From assembly GCA_022820995.1 (NCBI GenBank), contig JAJEEM010000052.1, positions 1-54,765 on the forward strand: 54,765 nt of DNA, read 5' to 3'. The notes beneath the pieces are model-generated. The model ran no database searches. It saw only the letters and a list, made by a program, of their open reading frames with translations, and was not told the DNA's origin. This DNA comes from Gemmatimonadota bacterium (GTDB taxonomy: Bacteria; Gemmatimonadota; Gemmatimonadetes; Palauibacterales; Palauibacteraceae). This document shows positions 16,175 through 22,687 of this stretch, one piece after another. The translations under genes and the position numbers were made by a program. Numbering within the stretch: the stretch's first letter is position 1; every line of letters begins with the position of its first letter.

Positions 16175-16948
16175 ATGATCCGAGACCTCGCGGCGCTGCC
16201 GACGTATCTCAGAAAGCGGCTTGCCCAGGCCTTGGACTCGGGTCGCCTCACAGCCCCGTACTCCCCGGTGGCGCTGCAGTCCGTCCTAAATGGGGCCGAT
16301 GAGAAGATCCTGACCGCCCTCGTCGAACTTGAAGACATGGGAATCGCGGATCGCGCAGCCGCAAACTGGCTCCGAGCGCTCGATGCGGCGACGGAATCGA
16401 CCGGCCGTCCCGATCTCGTGTGGTCCGGCCCTGAGGTGGAGGGCGTTCCGGCCAGAGACACGCGACCGGTCTACGACGAGCTGTTCTCGTCCGCCCGCCG
16501 GTCACTTTGGGCCGTGAGCTACGCCTACTTCGACGGCCCGCGCGTCTTCGACCAGCTTGCAAAGCGAATGGAGGAGGTCCCGGAACTTCACGTCACCCTG
16601 CTCCTCAACATCGACCGCGGTCGCCACGAAACCAGCAGCCCGGACGACGTTGTCCGACGTTTTGCTGATCGATTCTGGACGAAGGACTGGCCCGGGTCCA
16701 CGCGCCCTCGCGTCTTCTACGACCCCCGCTCGGTCGATCCGGATGTCCCCGGGGTCCTGCACGCCAAGGCCGTCGTAGCGGACGACAAGCGCGTCTTCGT
16801 CACGTCCGCGAACTTCACGGCCGCCGCCCTCGACCACAACATCGAACTGGGCTTCCTCGTTCGCGACCGCCCCCTCGCCCTCAGCGTCGTCAAACACCTC
16901 CAGGGTCTGATCGACCGCAAGCTGCTCAGCCCCCTCCCAGCCCAGTAG
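16175..16948 (+). CDS. drmC: DISARM phospholipase D-like protein DrmC
   Basis: 257 residues from ATG 16175, preceded by GAGGGGAGGA at 16154-16163. The frame is open further upstream but overlaps drmB, so the later start is preferred. The catalytic PLD motif is LHAKAVVADDKRVFVTSANF near residue 194, with H-x-K, then Asn and a downstream Glu (HNIELG). Only this one HKD motif is visible, as usual for DrmC. The N-terminal 90 residues are helical. DrmC is the third core DISARM gene, but is reported as dispensable in at least one tested system. It follows drmB by 19 bases in the same operon. Confidence 0.9.
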   Translation: MIRDLAALPTYLRKRLAQALDSGRLTAPYSPVALQSVLNGADEKILTALVELEDMGIADRAAANWLRALDAATESTGRPDLVWSGPEVEGVPARDTRPVYDELFSSARRSLWAVSYAYFDGPRVFDQLAKRMEEVPELHVTLLLNIDRGRHETSSPDDVVRRFADRFWTKDWPGSTRPRVFYDPRSVDPDVPGVLHAKAVVADDKRVFVTSANFTAAALDHNIELGFLVRDRPLALSVVKHLQGLIDRKLLSPLPAQ

Positions 16949-16971
16949 CCCGAGCGTCCAATCAAGCCGGT

Positions 16972-17877
16972 GTGACCGAGTCCAACGAGTATGTCGTGTT
17001 TTCCGATGAGAGTCGGCACACGCAGGGTCGATTTCGCTGTATTGCGGCCATCTCGCTGCCGGCGAATCCGCGAAGCCTCGTGGTGGATCTGAATGATGAG
17101 CTTTCCGAGGCGCTGCAATGCGAGGAAAAGGGGGAATTGAAGTGGCGTCGCGTCGGGCAGCGTGGCAAGCGAAACGTCCCACGAGCCAAGGCGGGTATCG
17201 ATTTTCTGCTGTCACACCTATCCGATGGTGTTCGGGTTGACGCGGTGATTTGGGATACCGCCGATGCTCGCCACGCGGTGGAGGGGCGGGACGACGTGGC
17301 GAACTATGAGCGCATGTTTTTCCACCTTCATCGTGCATTGATGGGGCGGCGCGAATCGGCCAGTCGATGGCATGTCCGACCGGACAGGCTGAGTACAAGC
17401 GATTGGAACACGATTCGTGACTGCCTTGACAGCCGAGGCACATGGCGACGTGATCGGGCGCAGCAGCACTTGCACGAAGAGTTTCGTTGGATTGCACCGA
17501 GGGTTGCGACATGGCGGGAAGCGGACTCGGCGTCTACGCCCTTCGTGCAATTGGCGGATCTGATGGCTGGAATGGCGGCGTACACCCGTACGAAAGCAAG
17601 CATCGTCAAGGAACTGTTTGCCGAGGAATCGGGTGATCAGATGGACCTTATTCCGCGCAAGGTTCCGGTCTCGCAGTCCGCAACTCGCACTGACGAAGGC
17701 CGAGTGCAGGTCGTGTCGCACCTGTATCGTGGGTGCAAAGCTCGCAAACTGGGAGTGTCGCTCAGAACGGACGGATACCTCCGTACACACGACGGTCGGC
17801 AGCCTGTGAACTTCTGGCACTACGAACCGCAACACCCACGTGACAAGGCGCCAACAAAGGTGAGTTTCACGGACTAA
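16972..17877 (+). CDS. DUF3800 family protein
   Basis: 301 residues from GTG 16972, 23 bases after drmC; no clear ribosome site. The N-terminal YVVFSDESRHTQG carries the D-E-S signature of DUF3800, and PFVQLADLMAGM near residue 190 is the second conserved motif. DUF3800 proteins have an RNase H-like fold and are scattered through bacterial accessory DNA; no biochemical role is settled. G+C is clearly lower than in drmB (31 of 60 bases at 17581-17640 against 43 of 60 at 14401-14460), so it probably joined the island separately. It is the last gene before ordinary chromosomal content resumes. Confidence 0.82.
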   Translation: MTESNEYVVFSDESRHTQGRFRCIAAISLPANPRSLVVDLNDELSEALQCEEKGELKWRRVGQRGKRNVPRAKAGIDFLLSHLSDGVRVDAVIWDTADARHAVEGRDDVANYERMFFHLHRALMGRRESASRWHVRPDRLSTSDWNTIRDCLDSRGTWRRDRAQQHLHEEFRWIAPRVATWREADSASTPFVQLADLMAGMAAYTRTKASIVKELFAEESGDQMDLIPRKVPVSQSATRTDEGRVQVVSHLYRGCKARKLGVSLRTDGYLRTHDGRQPVNFWHYEPQHPRDKAPTKVSFTD

Positions 17878-17910
17878 GATGCTTGGCCCTGACCACTCGA
17901 GCCGCACGCC

Positions 17911-19197
17911 TCAACCGGAGGGCGTGATCCTCGCCCGGACGACGTACTGGACATCGAAGGCGTCGGTCGCGACGGCCCAGAACGCGTCGCCCTGGACGAT
18001 GGGCGTCAGGAACGGCAGGGGGCTCAACTCCGGAGAGGTTACCCGTCCCACGTAGGCGCCGTCCGACGAGAAGAGGTCCCAGGTGGCTTCGGCGCTGTTG
18101 GCGTCGGCCGGAGGCGTGCGGACCCAGATATCGCCTTCCACCGAGGTGAAGAGGTTGGCGATGGCGGGTTTGACGTCCGGGATCTTCGACCAGTCGCGGT
18201 CCGTGTCCGCGCCCTGCTCCCGGAGGTATTCCCGGACCCGTTCGATGGCGGCGTTCCGCTCTTCCCGCGTGACGGGGAGGTGTGGTTTCCTGGCGGCGAC
18301 GAGGAAAATCGTGTCCCCGGCCAGGCTCTGTCTCGTGAGGCGATAGCCCGCCGGGTCGTGCTCGTGAGCGCCGACCCAGACCGTCCCCTCGCGATCGTAG
18401 TACCTGACGCCTCCAGGATAGTAGGGGACACGCAAGCTTCCTGCGCGACGCCGGTCAAGGGACTCCCAGGCGAAGCTGGACGGAGTGGCGTCTTCCCCCT
18501 GCCGTGCCGCATCCCGCGCCGACAGCCCGGTAGATTCCGGCCCGGGCTGCGAGATCGACTCCACGAGTGCCATGTTCAGGTCGTAGATCTCGAAGCCCTG
18601 CGGGCGCAGGGTGGGGCGCACGATCCGGCCATCCGCCGTCATGGTACCCTGCCAGATGTAGGCGTAGAAGGCGAAGTTGTGGCGGAAGGACTCCACGAAA
18701 CCGGTCTCGGGATCGAGCACCGACAGGCGGCTGTTGGACGGGTCCGTGACCCAGAGGCGGCCGTCCGGATCGAGCATCAGCCCGTGGGCGCCGCGAAACT
18801 CCCCGGGGCCTTCTCCCTCGCCCCCGTAGGCGGCGCGAGGCGAGCCGTCCGCCGCGAACACGCGGACTTCCTGGGCCTGCGAGTCCAGCACCGCGAATCC
18901 GCCATCGGGCAGCGCGGCCAGACCCCTCAGTTCGCCGAAGACGTCGGGGCCGTTTCCGTCCGCGGATCCGACCCGAAGCTCTTCGACGAGCGTCCAGGAC
19001 GGCCCCGGATCGGCGGGAATCGTGTTCGTGACGCGCTCGATGCCCGAGGGCAGCGTCTCTCTCGTCGTGACCCCGCCCTCGCCGATACCCGTTGATCGCT
19101 GTTGCGCGCAGGCGGTCGCGACGAGCGTCAAGCCCGCGGCCGCGACCGACACCCGTGCGTTTCGGGTTCTTCTCGTGCGCCCTGCCGTTCCGGCCAT
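17911..19197 (-). CDS. 6-bladed beta-propeller lipoprotein
   Basis: 428 residues from ATG 19197, which has GGAG upstream; an in-frame start at 19260 would add residues before the signal peptide. The N-terminus is Arg-rich, then a hydrophobic stretch, then the lipobox LVATAC, so the mature protein is a lipid-anchored periplasmic or outer-membrane protein. Repeats such as LAALPDGGFAVLDSQAQEVR and LMLDPDGRLWVTDPSNSRLS are NHL-like propeller blades. Such proteins are expanded in Gemmatimonadota and Bacteroidota. The ligand is unknown. It converges on the DUF3800 gene and marks the end of the defence island. Confidence 0.82.
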   Translation of the reverse strand: MAGTAGRTRRTRNARVSVAAAGLTLVATACAQQRSTGIGEGGVTTRETLPSGIERVTNTIPADPGPSWTLVEELRVGSADGNGPDVFGELRGLAALPDGGFAVLDSQAQEVRVFAADGSPRAAYGGEGEGPGEFRGAHGLMLDPDGRLWVTDPSNSRLSVLDPETGFVESFRHNFAFYAYIWQGTMTADGRIVRPTLRPQGFEIYDLNMALVESISQPGPESTGLSARDAARQGEDATPSSFAWESLDRRRAGSLRVPYYPGGVRYYDREGTVWVGAHEHDPAGYRLTRQSLAGDTIFLVAARKPHLPVTREERNAAIERVREYLREQGADTDRDWSKIPDVKPAIANLFTSVEGDIWVRTPPADANSAEATWDLFSSDGAYVGRVTSPELSPLPFLTPIVQGDAFWAVATDAFDVQYVVRARITPSG

Positions 19198-19293
19198 GCT
19201 CCGCTCCTCGGTGAGGGGTCCCGGGGAATACAACCGACGAGTCGCGTCCAGGTTCCCCACGTGGACCCGGGAAAGGGCGGGTTCGGTCGCTGG

Positions 19294-19333
19294 GGGCCGG
19301 GCGGGTCAGCTACCGAGGGCCGGGCGGGTCAGC
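19294..19333. repeat. Two 17-base direct repeats
   Basis: GGGCCGGGCGGGTCAGC occurs at 19294-19310 and again at 19317-19333. The second copy runs into the stop end of the following minus-strand gene. A related string (CGGTCGGGTCAGCGCC) lies just beyond the stop of its paralogue near 19905, so the repeats are probably remnants of the tandem duplication that made the two genes. Confidence 0.6.
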
Positions 19334-19877
19334 CGCCAAGGGCAGGGCCGGCGAGGGCGCGAAGGTCGGGACGATCCCTTGGATCGAGTTGGTGGAAGTG
19401 GTGGCGGAGTTCGAGCATCGCGTTGATGGCGCCGCGCACATGGTCTTCGGAGGACCAGTGCATCCCGTTCAGCACCCTGCTGAGCCAGTCCGACACATCG
19501 GACCAGCGCCAGAATCGGTAACGGCTGTCGGGGTCGTTCACGGGAGACGGAAACCCGCCCGGTCCGCGGGCCCCTGTCACCCACAGCCGGACGCACTCGC
19601 GGGAGCGGCCGATACGCTCGGCGACCGCGGACATCGAGACCAGGTCCAGGTCGGCGATCCGAACCACCCGGAGGCCAGCGACCGATTCGGCATCCATGAT
19701 CGCGGAGAGGATGGCCTCAGCGAGGCTCGCAGCCTCACGGCCAAAGTCAATAACCGGGATTCCGTTCGTGACACCGATGAGCGCGTCGTCGCATCCGGCT
19801 TCGTAGAGGGCATCGAAGACCTGTGGATCGTCGATGTCCACGCCTTCGACGATCAACGTGAAACCGTGAATCGTCAT
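19329..19877 (-). CDS. Paralogue of the upstream small protein fused to a helix-turn-helix domain
   Basis: 182 residues; GGGAG lies eight bases before ATG 19877. The first 75 residues are clearly homologous to the gene upstream (both have VFDALYEAGCDDAL, a DF-x-REA segment and an SA-I/V-D-E/S helix). The rest adds a helix-turn-helix (MSAVAERIGRSRECVRLWV, about residues 81-99) and a wing-like region with PGGFPSPV. The likely role is a DNA-binding regulator or antitoxin for the HicA-like toxin at the head of this operon; that is inference. Similar proteins also occur away from toxins. Confidence 0.7.
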   Translation of the reverse strand: MTIHGFTLIVEGVDIDDPQVFDALYEAGCDDALIGVTNGIPVIDFGREAASLAEAILSAIMDAESVAGLRVVRIADLDLVSMSAVAERIGRSRECVRLWVTGARGPGGFPSPVNDPDSRYRFWRWSDVSDWLSRVLNGMHWSSEDHVRGAINAMLELRHHFHQLDPRDRPDLRALAGPALGG

Positions 19878-19912
19878 GGCTCGAACTCCCGTGTCATCGA
19901 ACGCCGGTCGGG

Positions 19913-20194
19913 TCAGCGCCCGAGGGCAGGGCTGGCGAAGGCAGGTCGGCCGGGACGTTTCTGTGAATCGGGGATGCGTGCGACCCGAACACCGTCAACT
20001 GTCTCGATATCTCTGACTGCCGAGGAGATTGCCTCGTCGAGAGTCGCAGCCTCGCGGGTGAAATCCATGTACTGGGTCCCGTCCTTGCTTCGGAACAGCG
20101 CGTCGTCGCACCCGGCCTCATACAAGGCGTCAAAGACCTCGTCGTCGTGGATGTCCCGTCCTTCGATGATGAGCGTGAAATCATGGTTTGCCAT
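19913..20194 (-). CDS. Small protein following the HicA-like toxin gene, possible antitoxin
   Basis: 93 residues from ATG 20194 with GAGGAG ten bases upstream; a longer start at 20227 would overlap the toxin gene. It corresponds to only the N-terminal domain of the next gene (FTLIIEGRDIHDDEVFDALY), and lacks the helix-turn-helix. It lies 14 bases after the HicA-like gene. Position suggests the direct antitoxin partner, but the domain is not the classic HicB sequence that I would recognise. Confidence 0.65.
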   Translation of the reverse strand: MANHDFTLIIEGRDIHDDEVFDALYEAGCDDALFRSKDGTQYMDFTREAATLDEAISSAVRDIETVDGVRVARIPDSQKRPGRPAFASPALGR

Positions 20195-20208
20195 TTGAAG
20201 GCGTCTCC

Positions 20209-20442
20209 TCACCGCGGGTGATCGCATTTCTTGATGGCGTCCCGGAGGTATCTGGCAAAGTTGCCCGGGTTACGTGGTGTCGATGCGATGGAGATCCGGC
20301 ACCTTGATTTCCCGGATGACGGGCAGCGCAACTCACCCCACCGATGCCCGGATGACGTTGGCGCCACCGTCCAACCGGCCTTTCGGGCGCTGGCCAACAC
20401 TTTCTCGATGTCCTTTTTAGGGTGCCTCCGGAGTCTGATCAT
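20209..20442 (-). CDS. HicA-like mRNA interferase toxin
   Basis: 77 residues, basic. HicA toxins are small proteins with a dsRNA-binding-like fold that cleave mRNA using a His in a G-S/T-H-x-x-Y/W context. Here SSGHRWGELRC puts the candidate catalytic His at residue 33, and the C-terminus has the STPRNPGNFARYLRDAI helix. It is the first gene of a three-gene unit, and a perfect palindrome lies six bases upstream of its ATG, as expected for autoregulation. The toxin-first order is the usual hicAB order. I am fairly sure of the fold and less sure of activity. Confidence 0.72.
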   Translation of the reverse strand: MIRLRRHPKKDIEKVLASARKAGWTVAPTSSGHRWGELRCPSSGKSRCRISIASTPRNPGNFARYLRDAIKKCDHPR

Positions 20443-20447
20443 GCCCC

Positions 20448-20473
20448 ACGGTGTTGCGTCGTGTCAACACCGT
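20448..20473. promoter_or_regulatory. Palindromic operator before the HicA-like operon
   Basis: ACGGTGTTG (20448-20456) and CAACACCGT (20465-20473) are a perfect nine-base inverted repeat with an eight-base spacer. The element begins six bases upstream of the HicA-like ATG at 20442 and contains a TTGACA on the minus strand. The location suits a repressor-antitoxin binding site. A stem-loop terminator for the opposite direction is unlikely, as no T-run follows. Confidence 0.6.
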
Positions 20474-20529
20474 ATCAACAGGCTTTGTCAGATCTTCCGA
20501 GGGAAGCTTCTCAGGAGAGACCGGGTTGG

Positions 20530-20985
20530 TCAGCGGGGGATGGCGCGGTGCGCGAGCCAGCTGTCCAGGCTCAGGCGGTCGTCCTCGAACAGGATGAGGA
20601 CGATGACGAGCAGGAGCGTGCGCGGGATCACGTGCGCGCTGAAGACGTAGAGGGGTTCGGCGAGCAGGTGCCCGAAGGTGACGAGGATGAGGACCCCGCC
20701 CAGCCCCAGCGCGGCGATCCGGCGCCGCCAGCCCGCCAGCATCAGCGCCCCGCAGACGAGTTCGATGAACGGGATCGCGACGCCGGCGGCCCACAGCGAC
20801 CAGGCGGGGAGGAACGTGTCGGCGTAGGCCTCCACGAACAGGCCCCGCGCGTGCTGGACGGCCCCGAGTTCGAACACCTTCCAGAACCCGGCCATGAAGA
20901 AGATGAGGCCGAGGATCGTCCGCGCCGTGAACGCGGCCCAACTCCTCGGCGCGAGCGCCTCTCCCGTGTCGGACTCCCGGTTCAT
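20530..20985 (-). CDS. DoxX family membrane protein
   Basis: 151 residues with four predicted membrane helices, including TILGLIFFMAGFWKVFEL near the N-terminus and LGLGGVLILVTFGHLL in the third quarter. The pattern of a GxxFxxAGxxK first helix followed by an E in the third region is DoxX/MauE-like. The biochemical role of this family is poorly defined; members have been linked to quinone-dependent or redox membrane functions. It is transcribed away from imuB, and no typical ribosome site precedes ATG 20985. Confidence 0.8.
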   Translation of the reverse strand: MNRESDTGEALAPRSWAAFTARTILGLIFFMAGFWKVFELGAVQHARGLFVEAYADTFLPAWSLWAAGVAIPFIELVCGALMLAGWRRRIAALGLGGVLILVTFGHLLAEPLYVFSAHVIPRTLLLVIVLILFEDDRLSLDSWLAHRAIPR

Positions 20986-21034
20986 GAATAAAAAGTATCC
21001 GGCGTCGGCCCGGTCGGCGACGCGGCCCGGGGCC

Positions 21035-21062
21035 TTGCATCCCGTTTCGAATCGCCTAGATT
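21035..21062 (+). promoter_or_regulatory. Candidate imuB promoter
   Basis: TTGCAT (21035-21040) and TAGATT (21057-21062) are separated by 16 bases. A start around 21069 would give a 45-base leader with GGAAGAG before the ATG at 21114. No LexA box that I know is evident. Confidence 0.4.
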
Positions 21063-21075
21063 GGCCGGTCCGATT

Positions 21076-21096
21076 TTCGGTTTTTCTTCGGTTTTT
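21076..21096 (+). repeat. Ten-base direct repeat in the imuB leader
   Basis: TTCGGTTTTT occurs twice (21076-21085 and 21087-21096), an 11-base period of about one helical turn, just downstream of the candidate promoter. It could be a damage-response operator, which would fit the gene, or only a pyrimidine tract. Confidence 0.45.
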
Positions 21097-21113
21097 GGGT
21101 TTGGAAGAGTCGC

Positions 21114-22412
21114 ATGGACGCAGGTCGCGGGAGCCGGATGGCGCTCTGCCTCTGGTGGCCGGGGTTCGAACTGGAACTGGAGCGGATCCGGACGCCGTCG
21201 CTCGCGGACCTGCCGCTCGCGCTGCCGACGGTGGGGGACCGCCGCCGCATCGAGATGGGGTGCGCGTTCGCGGCCTCCTTCGGAGTCGGGCCGGGGATGA
21301 TCGTCTCGCAGGCGATCGCGCTCTGCCCCTCGCTCGTCCTCTGCGAACCGGATCCGGATTTTCACGACGCGGCGCGCGAACGGATCGGGGAAGTCCTGCG
21401 CGGCTGGAGTCCGGTCGTTGAATGCTCGGCCGAGCGGGGCCGGATGTTCGTGGGGGTCGATGGACTCGAACGGCTGTACGGTCCGCCGGAGCGTCAGATC
21501 GCGGGGCTCCGGGCGCGGCTCGAGGCGCTGTCGCCGTGGCTCGCGGCGAGCGCCCGGATCGGCTGCGCGCCGGGGAAGTTCGCGGCCTGGGTTGCGGCCC
21601 GGTCTGCGGAGCCTGCCCGGTCCGCGAGGTCGGCGGGCTCCGGCCGGCCGGGCGCGGCCGTCTGCGTGGCGCCGGCCGACCTCGCCGCGTTTCTGGCCCC
21701 GCAGCCGGTCGATGTGCTGCCGGTGTCGCCGCGCATGGTCGAGCGGCTGAAGCGGCTCGGGGTCGAGCGGCTGGCGGGGATCGTGCGCATGCCCGAGCCG
21801 GCGCTCGTGTCGCAGTTCGGGGCCGATGGGCGCCGGGCGCTCGCCTGGGCGCGGGGGACGCGCATCGACCGTGTGCGGCCGGAGGCGCCGGCCCGGCCGA
21901 TTCGCGTCGCGCTCGACTTTCCGAGCCCGATCGGACAGCTCGAACTGCTGCACGCCGCGCTCGACCGGCTCATCGGTCGCGCGCTCGCGCATCCGCGGCG
22001 GCGAGGCAAGAGCGTCCGGGGGCTCAGGGTGTCGGCGAGCCTCGAGGACGGCGGTTCCTGGTCCATTCGCGCGATTGCCCGGGAACCCACGAGCGAGCCG
22101 GCACGGCTCGGGGCGTTCCTCCGCTCGCGGATCGCGCTCGACCGGCCCCGCCGCGCGGTCGAGACGCTGCGGCTCGAACTCTTCCGCTTCGGCCCGGCGA
22201 GCGCGCAGACCGGGCTCTTCGACCCGAAGGCCGGCGCGCCCCGCGCCTTCGGGTCGCTGGAGACGAAGGATGGCGAACTGCTGCCCCCGTTCCGGCGCGC
22301 GGCGCGCGTACTGCGGCTGCGGCTGGGCGCCGCCGCGCTGTACCGGGTGCTCGAACTCGAGCCGAACTCCCGGCTCCCCGAGCGCCGGCACGCGCTCATG
22401 GAAATCGCGTAG
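21114..22412 (+). CDS. imuB: Y-family polymerase-like protein ImuB
   Basis: 432 residues. ImuB is a catalytically inactive Y-family relative that brings the error-prone polymerase DnaE2 to the sliding clamp in the mutasome. In the sequence, the first metal-binding Asp motif of active Y-family enzymes is replaced by LWWPGF, and the second by FVGVDGLERLYG, so it should not polymerise. SAQTGLFD near residue 365 (QTGLF) fits a beta-clamp binding motif. GGAAGAG precedes ATG 21114. It is followed one base later by a DUF6504 gene and then dnaE2. The usual partner imuA is not upstream; the neighbouring gene there is doxX on the other strand. Confidence 0.9.
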   Translation: MDAGRGSRMALCLWWPGFELELERIRTPSLADLPLALPTVGDRRRIEMGCAFAASFGVGPGMIVSQAIALCPSLVLCEPDPDFHDAARERIGEVLRGWSPVVECSAERGRMFVGVDGLERLYGPPERQIAGLRARLEALSPWLAASARIGCAPGKFAAWVAARSAEPARSARSAGSGRPGAAVCVAPADLAAFLAPQPVDVLPVSPRMVERLKRLGVERLAGIVRMPEPALVSQFGADGRRALAWARGTRIDRVRPEAPARPIRVALDFPSPIGQLELLHAALDRLIGRALAHPRRRGKSVRGLRVSASLEDGGSWSIRAIAREPTSEPARLGAFLRSRIALDRPRRAVETLRLELFRFGPASAQTGLFDPKAGAPRAFGSLETKDGELLPPFRRAARVLRLRLGAAALYRVLELEPNSRLPERRHALMEIA

Positions 22413-22413
22413 A

Positions 22414-22683
22414 GTGCCGAAGCCGCCCGCGGGGAAGCTGCGGCCGCTCAACCGCCCGCGGCCGGTGCGGGTCCGGCTCGGCGGCGCCGGGGTGCCCGTG
22501 AGCCTCGAGATCCGGGGGCGCTGGCGACGGATCGGCGACGTGTTCGACCAGTGGCGGATCGACGACGAGTGGTGGAGGGAACCAATCTCTCGCGTCTACT
22601 TCTCGATCCTGCTCGAGAACGGCGCCCACCTCACGGCCTACCACGATCTGATGCTGGATCGCTGGTTCCTGCAGCCGGAATAG
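22414..22683 (+). CDS. DUF6504 family protein
   Basis: 89 residues from GTG 22414, one base after the imuB stop; the frame is open further upstream but overlaps imuB. The core RPVRVRLGGAGVPVSLEIRG followed by RRIGDVFDQWRIDDEWWRE is typical of DUF6504, a small protein commonly encoded between imuB and dnaE2. It is rich in Trp and basic residues, and ends with YHDLMLDRWFLQ. The function is unknown; co-location suggests an accessory role in translesion synthesis. Confidence 0.85.
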   Translation: MPKPPAGKLRPLNRPRPVRVRLGGAGVPVSLEIRGRWRRIGDVFDQWRIDDEWWREPISRVYFSILLENGAHLTAYHDLMLDRWFLQPE

Positions 22684-22687
22684 CGCC

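Noticed and set aside
1..17900. A mobile element carrying the defence island
   Set aside because: No integrase, transposase, tRNA or flanking repeat is visible; only base composition at the edges suggests transfer.
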